From Oceanisphaera sp. IT1-181 (GTDB lineage: Bacteria; Pseudomonadota; Gammaproteobacteria; Enterobacterales; Aeromonadaceae), in NCBI RefSeq assembly GCF_033807535.1, contig NZ_CP136856.1, positions 392,001-456,000 of the forward strand: a stretch of DNA of 64,000 bases, in the 5' to 3' direction. The translations under genes and the position numbers were made by a program. This document shows positions 17,815-26,676 of this stretch, one piece after another (positions within the stretch are counted from its first letter, which is position 1; every line of letters begins with the position of its first letter). The notes beneath the pieces were generated by a model. That model saw nothing but the letters and a program-made list of their open reading frames with translations, had not been told where the DNA came from and did no database searches.

Positions 17815-18078
17815 AGCGCTGAGCACTAAGCGCCCGGCTAAATAAAGGGCGTAAAGACTAAAGAATTTTTCGCCACGGAATACACGGAAGAACACGGAAA
17901 AATTAAGATAAAAACCAAGGACGAACTTTTACTGGGTTAAGACCCTACAAGCCATACGCGCTTGTCGTTTTTGATTTTTTTTACGTCCCCGTGTTCTTCC
18001 GCGCCTCACGTTACAAAGATGGTCTTGTGTCTTGCTCTGGGTGTTTAGTTTTCAGCTGAGCACTTAGCGCTCGGCGCT
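17815..18078. repeat. 264-bp inverted-repeat (MITE-like) element between tsaD and plsY
   Basis: The 25-bp ends at 17815-17839 and 18054-18078 are inverted repeats of each other (20 of 25 matching, both starting AGCGC). Inside, a second pair of inverted segments carries CACGG-rich sequence (17872-17903 and 17987-18003 reversed). No ORF is present. The element fills the gap between the tsaD and plsY stop codons; the plsY stop TAG overlaps its right end. It could be a mobile miniature element or a large bidirectional terminator structure. Confidence 0.55.
17872..17903 (+). repeat. CACGG-type interspersed repeat, copy 1
   Basis: A 32-bp sequence built from the words CACGGAA / ACACGGAAG / AACACGGAAAA, identical to 56323-56354. 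A partial reversed copy lies at 17987-18003. Confidence 0.75.
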
Positions 18079-18694
18079 ATTCTTCACCTGTGTTATCTTC
18101 GCGCTTAAATCTATCAAGCATCGGTTTTTCTTGGCGGTGATAGAGGCGGCTGATGTTGCCGTGGTGGCGTAGGATGATCAGGCAAGACAGTAACGACACC
18201 GAGAGCGTGTATTCGGGCTTAATGAAATAGACATACAGCGGCGCCACTAAGGCGGTGAGCAAAGAGGCTAACGACGAATAACCGAACAGGCCTAAGCACA
18301 CCAGCCAAGTCAGCATCATCAGGCCGGCCATGTCCATGCCGAGCGGCAACAGCGTGCCCAGTGCTGTGGCCACCGCCTTACCGCCGCGAAAGTGGAAGAA
18401 CAGCGGAAACATATGGCCCAAGCAGGCGGCCATGCCAATAAAGGCCAAATACAGCGGCCCTATTTCTAAAAACCATCCTAAATAAACCGGTAATGTGCCC
18501 TTCATAATATCGAGCAATAGCACCCACACCGCGGCGCTGCGATTACCGGTGCGCAACACATTGGTCGCACCCGGGTTACCAGAGCCGTGGCTGCGGGGGT
18601 CGGGTAGGCGGTAGAGGCGCGAGATCAGCACGGCGCTGGAGATGGATCCCCCCAGGTAGGCGAGCACTATCATAAAGAAGATGAGGGCCGTCAT
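18077..18694 (-). CDS. plsY: Acyl-phosphate:glycerol-3-phosphate acyltransferase PlsY
   Basis: 205 residues with five or so hydrophobic membrane segments, the family's usual size. The conserved motifs are visible: SHGSGNPGATNVLRTGN (glycerol-phosphate site, about residues 35-51), FHFRGGKAVATALG (about 100-113) and a C-terminal RHHGNISRL loop. It acylates glycerol-3-phosphate in the inner membrane, the first step of phospholipid synthesis, using the acyl-phosphate made by PlsX. It is divergent from folB, as in E. coli. Confidence 0.97.
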   Translation of the reverse strand: MTALIFFMIVLAYLGGSISSAVLISRLYRLPDPRSHGSGNPGATNVLRTGNRSAAVWVLLLDIMKGTLPVYLGWFLEIGPLYLAFIGMAACLGHMFPLFFHFRGGKAVATALGTLLPLGMDMAGLMMLTWLVCLGLFGYSSLASLLTALVAPLYVYFIKPEYTLSVSLLSCLIILRHHGNISRLYHRQEKPMLDRFKREDNTGEE

Positions 18695-18822
18695 TGCGGT
18701 TTATACCTCGGGATCAATCCGTTACTATGGCGAGCTTAAACCGAGTTAAGAATTAAGCAGCTAGAGTGCTGCGCGCTTGGCTCGATTCCGAATATTACTC
18801 AGCTTAACAGAAGATAGAGACG

Positions 18823-19179
18823 ATGGATAAAGTGTTTGTAGAAGGCCTAGAAGTGCTCACTACCATAGGCGTTTATGAGTGGGAAAAGGGCATTAAGCAG
18901 AAGCTGCGCTTTGATCTAGAAATGGGTCACGATAATGCGCCAGCTGCACAAAATGACGATATTAACAAGGCGCTCGATTACGCCACCTTGTCGCAGCTAG
19001 TCACCGAATATGCTGAACAGCATCAATTTGAACTGATAGAAACCATGGCCGAGCGCGTAGCTGAGCTAATCTTCGCCCGTTTTGCCGTGCAGTTTGTAAA
19101 AGTGCGCCTTACTAAGCCTAATGCCGTAGTGAATGCCGCCGGTGTGGGCGTCGAGATTTTAAGAACGCGTAAAGTATAA
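18823..19179 (+). CDS. folB: Dihydroneopterin aldolase
   Basis: 118 residues, full family length. It begins MDKVFVEGLEVLTTIGVYEWEKGIKQ, with the FolB signature around the conserved Glu (IGVYEWEK) and the catalytic Lys in the VKVRLTKPNAV segment (about residue 98-100). It splits 7,8-dihydroneopterin to 6-hydroxymethyl-dihydropterin and glycolaldehyde in folate synthesis. It is cytoplasmic, divergent from plsY and followed by uppP after 86 bp on the same strand. Confidence 0.96.
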   Translation: MDKVFVEGLEVLTTIGVYEWEKGIKQKLRFDLEMGHDNAPAAQNDDINKALDYATLSQLVTEYAEQHQFELIETMAERVAELIFARFAVQFVKVRLTKPNAVVNAAGVGVEILRTRKV

Positions 19180-19265
19180 AGGTGAGATAAGCGCAGTTTA
19201 GCGGTCATTAAATTGTCATCTGCGCTCATTAAGATGAAACCGTTAGCGGCTAAGAGAGTGAGCAG

Positions 19266-20063
19266 ATGGAAGTGCATGTAATTTTACTGGCGTTGATCCA
19301 AGGCTTTACAGAGTTTTTACCTATCTCTAGCTCGGCCCATTTGATTTTGCCCTCGGTATTATTGGGCTGGCAGGATCAGGGCATGGCCTTTGATGTGGCC
19401 GTGCATTTGGGCAGTTTGTTGGCGGTCTTGTATTACTTTCGTGTCGAAGTGGTCAGCCTCACTCACGCTTGGGTGGGCTCGCTAGCAGGGCGAACGGCGA
19501 CGGGGGAATCTCGCTTAGCTTGGTGCATTATTTTGGCCACTATTCCTGCTTGTGTTATCGGGGTCTTGTTTGGTGGTTTCATCTCAGACTTCTTACGCTC
19601 CGGCTGGGTCATCGCCGTCACCACCATAGTATTTGGCTTGTTGTTATGGTGGGCTGACAGGCGCGCGCAATATCTTAAAAGTGAATATCAAACCGGTTGG
19701 CGCGGCGCCTTTCTATTAGGTTGCGCGCAGGCGATAGCCCTGATACCCGGCACGTCACGCAGCGGCATTACCTTAACCGCCGGCTTAATGTTGGGCTTGA
19801 CCCGCAGCGCCGCCGCGCGTTTTTCTTTTCTGATGTCGATCCCGATTATCTTCTTAGCGGGCAGCCACCAAGCCGTGGGTCTGTTAAGTGAAGGCGCAGT
19901 CATTCCCTGGTCGGTGATGGGCTTAGGCGTGCTGGTGTCTTTTATCAGTGCGCTGGCCTGTATTCACCTGTTCTTGGCCTTGATCAACCGCATTGGCGTA
20001 CTGCCGTTTGTGCTGTACCGATTAGGCCTAGGCGCCGTGCTTATTTGGGTGATGGCTGGCTAG
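19266..20063 (+). CDS. uppP: Undecaprenyl-diphosphatase UppP (BacA)
   Basis: 265 residues with about eight hydrophobic segments. The family motifs are present: GFTEFLPISSSAHLIL near the N-terminus (E-rich/PISSSAH motif, residues 14-30) and IPGTSRSGITLTAGL (about residue 160). It dephosphorylates undecaprenyl pyrophosphate at the membrane, recycling the peptidoglycan lipid carrier and giving bacitracin resistance. A GAGTGAGCAG sequence precedes the ATG as ribosome binding site. It is convergent with cca, with only 18 bp between. Confidence 0.97.
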   Translation: MEVHVILLALIQGFTEFLPISSSAHLILPSVLLGWQDQGMAFDVAVHLGSLLAVLYYFRVEVVSLTHAWVGSLAGRTATGESRLAWCIILATIPACVIGVLFGGFISDFLRSGWVIAVTTIVFGLLLWWADRRAQYLKSEYQTGWRGAFLLGCAQAIALIPGTSRSGITLTAGLMLGLTRSAAARFSFLMSIPIIFLAGSHQAVGLLSEGAVIPWSVMGLGVLVSFISALACIHLFLALINRIGVLPFVLYRLGLGAVLIWVMAG

Positions 20064-20081
20064 TCATGTGAGCCCGACAGC

Positions 20082-21230
20082 TTAAGTCAGCCAAAGCTGT
20101 AGTTGCGCTAATCGCGCTTGTTTAATGGCCTCGCCAATGGCGGGGCCTTTCAGTCCTTGGGCGACAAAGGGACCGGCAGTAATGGCTTGTAGCTCTTGAA
20201 ACCACTGCCACAATTGCGCGCGCTGCGGGTAGGATGCAGATGCTGTACTTGAATCTAATGCGGTACTGGCTTGCCAATCCGCTTGAGCGCACAACAGTAA
20301 TTGCGCAAAGCGCTCGGGCCTGCGCCAGCTATCGGTTGCTTGGAATAACGCCAATATATCTTCTGCATCATCTCGGTTTGGCTCTCGCAGCGAATGAATT
20401 ATTTGGTGCCAACGACTGCTTAATATCGCCAACTCTTTATGCTCGGTGGGCACCTTGCTGCGTTCGCACAGAGCGGTGAGCGCAGCCACGTCCAGTTGCA
20501 AAGTGAGGGCGGCAAAGCGACAAGCTAACTCGGTGGTGAGCTGGGTGCCATGCCATAAGGCTTGCAGGGCATGGGCCTCGGTGGGCGAAAATAGTTTTTC
20601 CAGTTCTGGGAACAAGGCGTCAAGCGCATTACAGCTGCGTAATACTTCAAAAAACACCTGTGGCTGCTCGCAGGCTAAGGCCTTTTCTGTTTCTTTCCAT
20701 ACTCGTTCAGGTGTCAGTGCGCTTAACTCGCCGCTGGCGGCAATTTGGCGCATTAGCATTAATGTTTCATCGGCCACCCTAAAGCCTAGATGATGAAAGC
20801 GGGCGGCAAAGCGTGCTACGCGCAATACGCGCAGTGGGTCTTCGCTAAAGGCATCGGATACATGGCGCAAGGTGCGCGAATCAAGGTCTGCTTGGCCGCC
20901 ATAAGGGTCATACAAGGCGCCAGCTTCATCTTGAGCGATGGCATTAATGGTGAGATCGCGGCGGCTTAAGTCTTCTTCCAGGGTGATATCTGGGCCAAAT
21001 TCGCAGATAAAACCGGTATAGCCAGATCCCGCTTTGCGCTCGGTGCGTGCTAGCGCGTATTCGTTTTTACTTTTGGGATGCAAGAACACCGGGAAGTCTT
21101 TGCCCACTTGCTGATAGCCCAGTTTTAACAGCTGCTCCGGCAGGGCGCCCACCACAACATAATCTCTGTCAACAACGGGCAAGCCTAACAGCGCATCGCG
21201 CACCGCGCCGCCGACTAAATAAATTTCCAC
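20082..21230 (-). CDS. cca: CCA-adding tRNA nucleotidyltransferase
   Basis: 382 residues. The class II nucleotidyltransferase head starts MEIYLVGGAVRDALLG with the metal motif DRDYVVVG (Asp21 and Asp23); DLSRRDLTINAIA and the RVARFAARFHHLGF segment bind the tRNA and nucleotide. It builds or repairs the 3' CCA of tRNAs. E. coli Cca is 412 residues with an HD phosphohydrolase domain; here the C-terminal half is shorter and I see no HD motif, so it is probably a transferase only. It lies downstream of fdhD with a 22-bp gap. Confidence 0.95.
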   Translation of the reverse strand: MEIYLVGGAVRDALLGLPVVDRDYVVVGALPEQLLKLGYQQVGKDFPVFLHPKSKNEYALARTERKAGSGYTGFICEFGPDITLEEDLSRRDLTINAIAQDEAGALYDPYGGQADLDSRTLRHVSDAFSEDPLRVLRVARFAARFHHLGFRVADETLMLMRQIAASGELSALTPERVWKETEKALACEQPQVFFEVLRSCNALDALFPELEKLFSPTEAHALQALWHGTQLTTELACRFAALTLQLDVAALTALCERSKVPTEHKELAILSSRWHQIIHSLREPNRDDAEDILALFQATDSWRRPERFAQLLLCAQADWQASTALDSSTASASYPQRAQLWQWFQELQAITAGPFVAQGLKGPAIGEAIKQARLAQLQLWLT

Positions 21231-21252
21231 TTTCTATCCTTTACATACGTTT

Positions 21253-22047
21253 TTAATCAAGAGTAGAGCAGGCAGACGCCGCATAGACTCTGGGCTGCTG
21301 CTGATAGGGCAAGTGTATCAAGTTGAGCTGATAGTGCCGAGCCTGCTCGACTGCCAACACAGTAGGGGCGCTCAGGGTGATAAGTGTAGGATTATAAGTA
21401 CGCACCATTTTTAGGATCAGCTCTATGCTGCAACGGCTGGTGACTAACATCATACCAGTCGGATTGGACTGGCGGTGATGCCAACCTAATAGTTTATCGA
21501 GCGCATTATGGCGACCCACATCTTCACTGGCATGCTGGATTTCACCCTGCATATTGGCAAAAAAAGCGGCGTGCAGAGCGCCACAATGTTGATTCAGTTT
21601 TTGCCAAGCAGGCAGTTGCGCGCGCAGGCTCATCAGCGCGTCGATATTGGGCAGTTCGCTGGTTGGTAAAGGTGGCAACTTAGGGATAGCTGCTTCTAAC
21701 GATTCGATACCACATAAGCCACAACCGGTACGGCCAGCCAGATTGCGCCTTTGCTCCTGCCACGGCTGATGGCAGCGATTAGCCAGCGTGACGTTGGCGA
21801 TGATGGCGTTTTGTTGACTAATAAACTCGAGGTCGTGAATATCTCTGTGGTGCAGAATGATGCCTTCGGTTAACAAAAATCCAATGATAAAAGCTTCCAG
21901 CTGATAGGGGCTGACCATCATAACCGCGTGATTCACGCCATTGAGAGTAATGGCTAACGGGACTTCATTGGCGAGGATGTGCTCTGTGCCTGCCTGTGTG
22001 CGCACAGCTTGGCTGGGTGCCAAATTATCTAAGGTCGCATCGTCCAT
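21253..22047 (-). CDS. fdhD: Sulfur-carrier protein FdhD for formate dehydrogenase
   Basis: 264 residues from ATG 22047, which has AGGA about seven bases upstream; a TTG at 22077 would add ten residues. The conserved Cys-x-x-Cys loop GRTGCGLCGIES (about residues 110-121) carries sulfur from IscS to the molybdenum cofactor of formate dehydrogenase. HASEDVGRHNALDKLLG is the second family signature. It is cytoplasmic. It lies between the selenocysteine tRNA gene and cca, in the cluster serving the fdnGHI enzyme. Confidence 0.95.
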   Translation of the reverse strand: MDDATLDNLAPSQAVRTQAGTEHILANEVPLAITLNGVNHAVMMVSPYQLEAFIIGFLLTEGIILHHRDIHDLEFISQQNAIIANVTLANRCHQPWQEQRRNLAGRTGCGLCGIESLEAAIPKLPPLPTSELPNIDALMSLRAQLPAWQKLNQHCGALHAAFFANMQGEIQHASEDVGRHNALDKLLGWHHRQSNPTGMMLVTSRCSIELILKMVRTYNPTLITLSAPTVLAVEQARHYQLNLIHLPYQQQPRVYAASACSTLD

Positions 22048-22082
22048 CGAGAGTCCTGTACGAAAAGATGAGAGCAAATAAA

Positions 22083-22178
22083 TGGCGGAAAGTAGTAGGA
22101 GTCGAACCTACCTAGGAGCGTCTAACACCCCCAACTGGGTTTGAAGCCCAGCCGCACCACCGGATACGATTACTTTCC
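22083..22178 (-). tRNA. selC: Selenocysteine tRNA (anticodon UCA)
   Basis: 96 nt with encoded CCA. It has the unusual architecture of tRNA-Sec: a long 8-bp acceptor stem GGAAAGTA/TACTTTCC, a long extra arm GGGGTGTTAGACGCTCC, and anticodon loop CTTCAAA (UCA in RNA reading). It parallels E. coli selC (95 nt). It is charged with serine, converted by SelA, and delivered to UGA codons by SelB, both encoded just upstream on the same strand. Confidence 0.96.
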
Positions 22179-22229
22179 ATTTTCTATACATAGGCTACAA
22201 GAGCCAGCACTCACAATGCCCCCATCAGG

Positions 22230-24143
22230 CTAGCTTGTAAATAGCATATTGTCGGGCCGGATCACATGTCTATCATGTAGTCGTCGGCTATAGCCAATTC
22301 GTTGAAAAAATTCGAGTATTTGCAGCGTTCTCTTGCGCCCCAGCGCCAATTGATCCCGCAGTTCGGCGGCTTTTATGCCCTGATTTTTGGGATACTGGCG
22401 CAACAGCTGTGCCAGCTGCTCGATATGCTGATGATGATAGAGCAAGTCGGGCTGTACCTGATACAGCTTGCCCTGTTGCACCAGCTTACGGCCCAGTTGG
22501 CGGATTTCTTGTTCTGGTATTTCTAATAGGCTTGCCAACTCGCGTACCCAAGGTGGATCGTACTGTCCTTGGTGAGATAACAGCAGGATTTTCTCCGCCA
22601 ACTGCTGCTCTTGCTCACTGAAGCTGACCGTATGCTGAGGCAAGTGATACCAAGCGCCTTGTAACTTAAGTCGCTGGGCTTGCACCAGCGTCTGTAAGGC
22701 ACTTTGCCACAAAGAGATCGGCATAGCGGGAGCCGTCATGCGGCGCAGTCGGTCGGCGCCGATACCTGGCTCATCCGGATAGCGCAAATGAGCCTGCTCA
22801 AGCGTGTTTTCAATTTGGCTTAACAGAGCTTCCCACTGCGATTTATCCATCATCACGGCCGACTGCTTATTGGTCGTAGGCTTTACCCAGAGTGCAGAGT
22901 CGAGAATTACCAGCTGCTCGACATCTCCGTGAATTAGGCGCTGTAAGTCTGGGTAGGAAATGCCGTAAGGCGCTTGGCTGAGTAAGGGGGGCAGCTGCTG
23001 GTCAGTTAGATAATTAGCTATGCTCGCCAGCCAGCTCAAGCGCGCGGGAGTCCGGCGTTTTCGATCTGGGCCATTGGCATCCAGTACCCGCCCGCCGCCT
23101 AGAGTCTGCTTGGCTTGGGCGTTGCGAATAATAAAGCGGTCGCCGGGCATGGCGCACTGGGGGCTATCAAAGACCAGTTGCGCATAAGCCTGCTCGCCTG
23201 CTTGGAGGGTCTCTTTGCTGAGCGGCACCACATGCGCCATCACATGGGCCGCGCCTAGGTGCACATGTACCGGCATCCAAGTGGTGATGGGCTGCGCAAG
23301 ATTACTCAGTAGCTGTAATTGCACATCGACACGGATTGACGGTGTAAAGCAGCGTTCATCGGCGAGCCAGTCGCCGCGCTCTATCGTCTCTTTGGCGATA
23401 TTGGCAATATTAAAAGCGCAGCGCTGGCCGGCATACGCGTTGGTGCTAGGCAGGCTTTGCGCATGAATACTGCGCACTCTTATGGGCGTGTTGGCAGGCA
23501 TTAAGCGCAGTTTAATATCACCGCTTTGCAGATCAAATACGCCACCGTGTACCGTGCCGGTGACCACAGTGCCTTGGCCGCTTAAGGTAAAAGCGCGGTC
23601 GATGGCGAGGCGAAACAAACCACTACGATTCGTCATTTTTTGTTGGTGGGCTTGCTGTTGTAAAAAATCACTTAAGGCAGGGATACCTGCACCCGATAAA
23701 CTATCGACGATAAATTGCGGCGCCGAGCCTAAAAAGGTATGGGCCAGTGCTTGGCCCAGTTGCGCTTGAGTTTGCGCCAGTTGCTCGGGTTGTGCTTTAT
23801 CTTGCTTAGTAATGACTACACAACCTTGAGTGAGGCCGAGTAGCGATAAAATAGCAATGTGCTCAATAGTTTGCGGCATGATGCCGTCATCTGCCGCTAC
23901 CACCATCATGGCATAGTCGATGCCAGTGGCACCTGCCACCATGGTATGGATTAAGCCTTCGTGCCCCGGCACATCCACAAAGCCGAGGGTGATATCATCA
24001 GCCAACTGTTGATAGGCATAGCCCAAACTAATGGTAATGCCTCTCTCTTGTTCGTCTTTTAAGCGGTCGGTATTCACGCCGGTGAGCGCGCGTATCAGCG
24101 CCGTTTTACCGTGATCAATATGCCCGGCAGTGCCAATAATCAT
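22230..24143 (-). CDS. selB: Selenocysteine-specific elongation factor SelB
   Basis: 637 residues when started at ATG 24143 (MIIGTAGHIDHGKT), which matches the known N-terminus and overlaps the selA stop (ATGA). The GTPase domain shows G1 GHIDHGKT (residues 7-14), DVPGHE (G3) and TKQD (G4). EF-Tu-like beta domains follow, then C-terminal winged helices (about 430-637) that bind the SECIS hairpin in mRNA. It brings Sec-tRNA to the ribosome at UGA of fdnG. An upstream ATG at 24161 is less likely. Confidence 0.97.
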   Translation of the reverse strand: MIIGTAGHIDHGKTALIRALTGVNTDRLKDEQERGITISLGYAYQQLADDITLGFVDVPGHEGLIHTMVAGATGIDYAMMVVAADDGIMPQTIEHIAILSLLGLTQGCVVITKQDKAQPEQLAQTQAQLGQALAHTFLGSAPQFIVDSLSGAGIPALSDFLQQQAHQQKMTNRSGLFRLAIDRAFTLSGQGTVVTGTVHGGVFDLQSGDIKLRLMPANTPIRVRSIHAQSLPSTNAYAGQRCAFNIANIAKETIERGDWLADERCFTPSIRVDVQLQLLSNLAQPITTWMPVHVHLGAAHVMAHVVPLSKETLQAGEQAYAQLVFDSPQCAMPGDRFIIRNAQAKQTLGGGRVLDANGPDRKRRTPARLSWLASIANYLTDQQLPPLLSQAPYGISYPDLQRLIHGDVEQLVILDSALWVKPTTNKQSAVMMDKSQWEALLSQIENTLEQAHLRYPDEPGIGADRLRRMTAPAMPISLWQSALQTLVQAQRLKLQGAWYHLPQHTVSFSEQEQQLAEKILLLSHQGQYDPPWVRELASLLEIPEQEIRQLGRKLVQQGKLYQVQPDLLYHHQHIEQLAQLLRQYPKNQGIKAAELRDQLALGRKRTLQILEFFQRIGYSRRLHDRHVIRPDNMLFTS

Positions 24144-25600
24144 AATCGCGTCTGGCTCCATGTGGCCTTTAGCTGTTGTGCTTGCTCATTACTTAAACAG
24201 CGGAAGTCTAAATAAAGGGCGTTTTTATGGATGCGGCCAATAATGGGCTGGGCTTGAGTGCGCAACCCGCGCTCAAGCTGCATGATTTGATGGCTGGCTT
24301 TGTCCAAGCCTTGATAATTAACCACTAAGCCGAAGCTCGGTAACGATTCAATCGGCATGGCACCGCTGCCAATCTGGCTCAGCATGGGCTCGCAGTTGAC
24401 CAAATAATCGCTACCCACTGCGTGCTGCAAACTAGTTTGCAAGCTTTCTGCTTGCTGTTGTATCTCAGATTGAGCGCGCGTTAGCAAGCGCAGAGTGGTT
24501 AATCGCTCGGGTAATAATTCGGGGCTGCGATATAACGACAGCACGGACTCCAGTGCCGCCATGGTCAGCTTGCCGACTCTCAGCGCGCGCTTTAAGGGAT
24601 GTTTCTTAATGATGTCGACTAGTGACTTGCGCCCGACGATAAACCCCGCTTGTGGTCCGCCCAATAGCTTATCGCCACTAAAGGTCACTAGATCTGCACC
24701 GGCTTGTATGGTTTCTTTCACCGTAGGTTCATGAGGCAGGCCCCACTGTGCCAAATCCACTAGCGTGCCGCTGCCTAAATCTACCGTCACCGGAATCTGA
24801 TGTTGCAGGCCAAGTTTGACCAGCTCAGACAGTGCCGTTTCTTTGGTAAAACCCACCACCGCATAATTGCTGCAATGCACTTTCATCAGCATGGCGGTGT
24901 GCTCACCGATGGCGCGCTCGTAATCTGCATAATGAGTGCGGTTAGTGGTGCCTACTTCCACCAACTTGCTGCCAGCGCTGCTCATAATATCGGGAATACG
25001 AAATGAGCCGCCAATTTCCACTAACTCACCGCGGGATACGATCACTTCTTTGGTTGAGGCCAAGGCGTTAAGCATCAGTAGCACGGCGGCGGCGTTGTTA
25101 TTGACTACGGTGGCGGCCTCGGCGCCGGTCAATTCGCAGATCAGCTCTTCAATCAAACCGTCTCGGTCACCACGCTTTCCGCTGGCTAAGTCAAACTCGA
25201 GGTTAGTGGGCTGAGTCAGCACCTGAGTGACGGCCTCTACGGCACAGTCGGGTAATAAGGCGCGGCCCAAATTGGTATGTAGCACGGTACCGGTGAGGTT
25301 AATAACGGTTTTTAGCTTAGAGGCTGTTAAGGCGTTGAGCCGCTCGATGAGCTGCGCGATTATGTAGGCGGGGTCTACATCGGCTGTGGTCAGTTGCTGT
25401 TGCAGGACCTGAGTGCGCAGCTCCGCTAGGAGCAAGCGCAGTTGCTGTGTAACCAGCGTCAGTCCGTACTGGATGATAGTCGCAGCTAATTCAGGCTTGT
25501 GCAGCACCTTATCCAGAGCCGGCAAATCTGCCGGCTGGGCCAAGGGAGCCTGAGCCGAAGAGCATGAGACTAGAAGAGGCGAGGAAGTAGAGATGTTCAT
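24140..25600 (-). CDS. selA: L-seryl-tRNA(Sec) selenium transferase SelA
   Basis: 486 residues, close to E. coli SelA (463). It is a PLP enzyme of the fold-type I class; the internal-aldimine Lys is in the FSGDKLLGGPQAG motif (about residue 290), and LTGTVLHTNLGRALLP and NNNAAAVLLMLN are family signatures. It converts Ser-tRNA-Sec to Sec-tRNA-Sec with selenophosphate. It forms large cytoplasmic rings. Its start overlaps the fdhE stop by one base (TAATG) and its stop overlaps selB (ATGA), so fdhE-selA-selB is translationally coupled. Confidence 0.97.
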   Translation of the reverse strand: MNISTSSPLLVSCSSAQAPLAQPADLPALDKVLHKPELAATIIQYGLTLVTQQLRLLLAELRTQVLQQQLTTADVDPAYIIAQLIERLNALTASKLKTVINLTGTVLHTNLGRALLPDCAVEAVTQVLTQPTNLEFDLASGKRGDRDGLIEELICELTGAEAATVVNNNAAAVLLMLNALASTKEVIVSRGELVEIGGSFRIPDIMSSAGSKLVEVGTTNRTHYADYERAIGEHTAMLMKVHCSNYAVVGFTKETALSELVKLGLQHQIPVTVDLGSGTLVDLAQWGLPHEPTVKETIQAGADLVTFSGDKLLGGPQAGFIVGRKSLVDIIKKHPLKRALRVGKLTMAALESVLSLYRSPELLPERLTTLRLLTRAQSEIQQQAESLQTSLQHAVGSDYLVNCEPMLSQIGSGAMPIESLPSFGLVVNYQGLDKASHQIMQLERGLRTQAQPIIGRIHKNALYLDFRCLSNEQAQQLKATWSQTRL

Positions 25601-26544
25601 TATTGTTCAGCAGCTTGCCATAAATAAGGATTGTTATTGGCGCGATAAAACTGCGCTTCGCCCATTAAAATATCCAGCGGAAGACTGGCTAGATCATCGG
25701 CGAAAGCCTCAGCGAACTGCTCTTTATCGAGATAAAAAATCTTGCGGTAATGCTGGCAATGATCGCAAGACTCCGCCTTGATACCGGCACTGCCTTCCTC
25801 CAACGAGTGATAAGCCAGCTTTTTGGTATCTTCACAGTGAGTGCAGGTCACGCGCACAATATGCCATTGGCTCGAGCATAACGAGCAGGTAGCGTAGCGG
25901 ATCTGCTCTTTGGGCCCGCCCAACATAACGGTGCTGGACACCGGCTGGCTGCCACAGCAAGGGCACAAACCAAAAGGTGTGTGCGCAGGAATTTTCTGGC
26001 TCTCTAGCCCTGCGACTAACTGGCTCCAGTAAACTTGTAAACCGGCCATGATAAAAGGCGCACGAGCCGCATCGATTTTTTCTAGTTTTTGGTTGAGCAA
26101 GTCGTCGGCCTGTTGCTCAATAAGCTCAGGCTTATTGTTAATATCATCAGCCAATTTCACTAAATTGTTGCGTACCGCATCGGTTAGGGGTTTGGTATGA
26201 GCCGCTTGCTGCAACAGCTGCTCGAGAATGGCGCTTAGCATAGCGCGCCAAGTGGCGTCTCGCTTAATGCCGCTGGCGCTAAAAGGCGGCATACCGTGAG
26301 CTTGCGCTTGGGCAAGCTGTGATTCATCGATGGCGGTTAGTGACCAGTCTTGGGCAAATACCTGTTGCTGGGCATCTGCCAGCTGAGCAATCAATAGCAG
26401 ATAATCCTCAATCGGATTATCGGTGGCTAAATCTCTCAGCCGCTGGGCGCGCGTGCTAAAGGTGTCCGGCATGGGGGACATAAGGCGCACTACGCTGGTG
26501 CGATCCAGCGTTTCTATTTCGCCACGGGTAAGAATTCGCTGCAT
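25600..26544 (-). CDS. fdhE: Formate dehydrogenase accessory protein FdhE
   Basis: 314 residues from ATG 26544, with AAGGAG five bases upstream; the in-frame GTG at 26550 overlaps that site and is less likely. It is a rubredoxin-like protein with paired CxxC motifs: LCPCCGSQPVSS (about residue 190), YATCSLCSSQWH, VTCTHCE and ESCDHCQHY. It interacts with the catalytic subunit of respiratory formate dehydrogenase during maturation before Tat export. It is separated from fdnI by a terminator, so fdhE-selA-selB is probably transcribed partly on its own. Confidence 0.95.
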   Translation of the reverse strand: MQRILTRGEIETLDRTSVVRLMSPMPDTFSTRAQRLRDLATDNPIEDYLLLIAQLADAQQQVFAQDWSLTAIDESQLAQAQAHGMPPFSASGIKRDATWRAMLSAILEQLLQQAAHTKPLTDAVRNNLVKLADDINNKPELIEQQADDLLNQKLEKIDAARAPFIMAGLQVYWSQLVAGLESQKIPAHTPFGLCPCCGSQPVSSTVMLGGPKEQIRYATCSLCSSQWHIVRVTCTHCEDTKKLAYHSLEEGSAGIKAESCDHCQHYRKIFYLDKEQFAEAFADDLASLPLDILMGEAQFYRANNNPYLWQAAEQ

Positions 26545-26608
26545 GAGCACTCCTTGAGTGAAGTCGGTATTTGTCTATTTATAAAAAATTGAAGCACAAA
26601 AACCTAAG

Positions 26609-26646
26609 ATAAAAAGCCGTCAAACGAGTCTGGTTATTTGACGGCA
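26609..26646 (-). terminator. Terminator after fdnI
   Basis: On the minus strand, a perfect 9-bp stem GCCGTCAAA / TTTGACGGC (26637-26645 with 26616-26624) with a 12-base loop is followed by TTTTTAT, 31 bp after the fdnI stop and 65 bp before the fdhE start. Confidence 0.85.
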
Positions 26647-26676
26647 GTCGGATAATTATGATGCGAACTTACCCGC

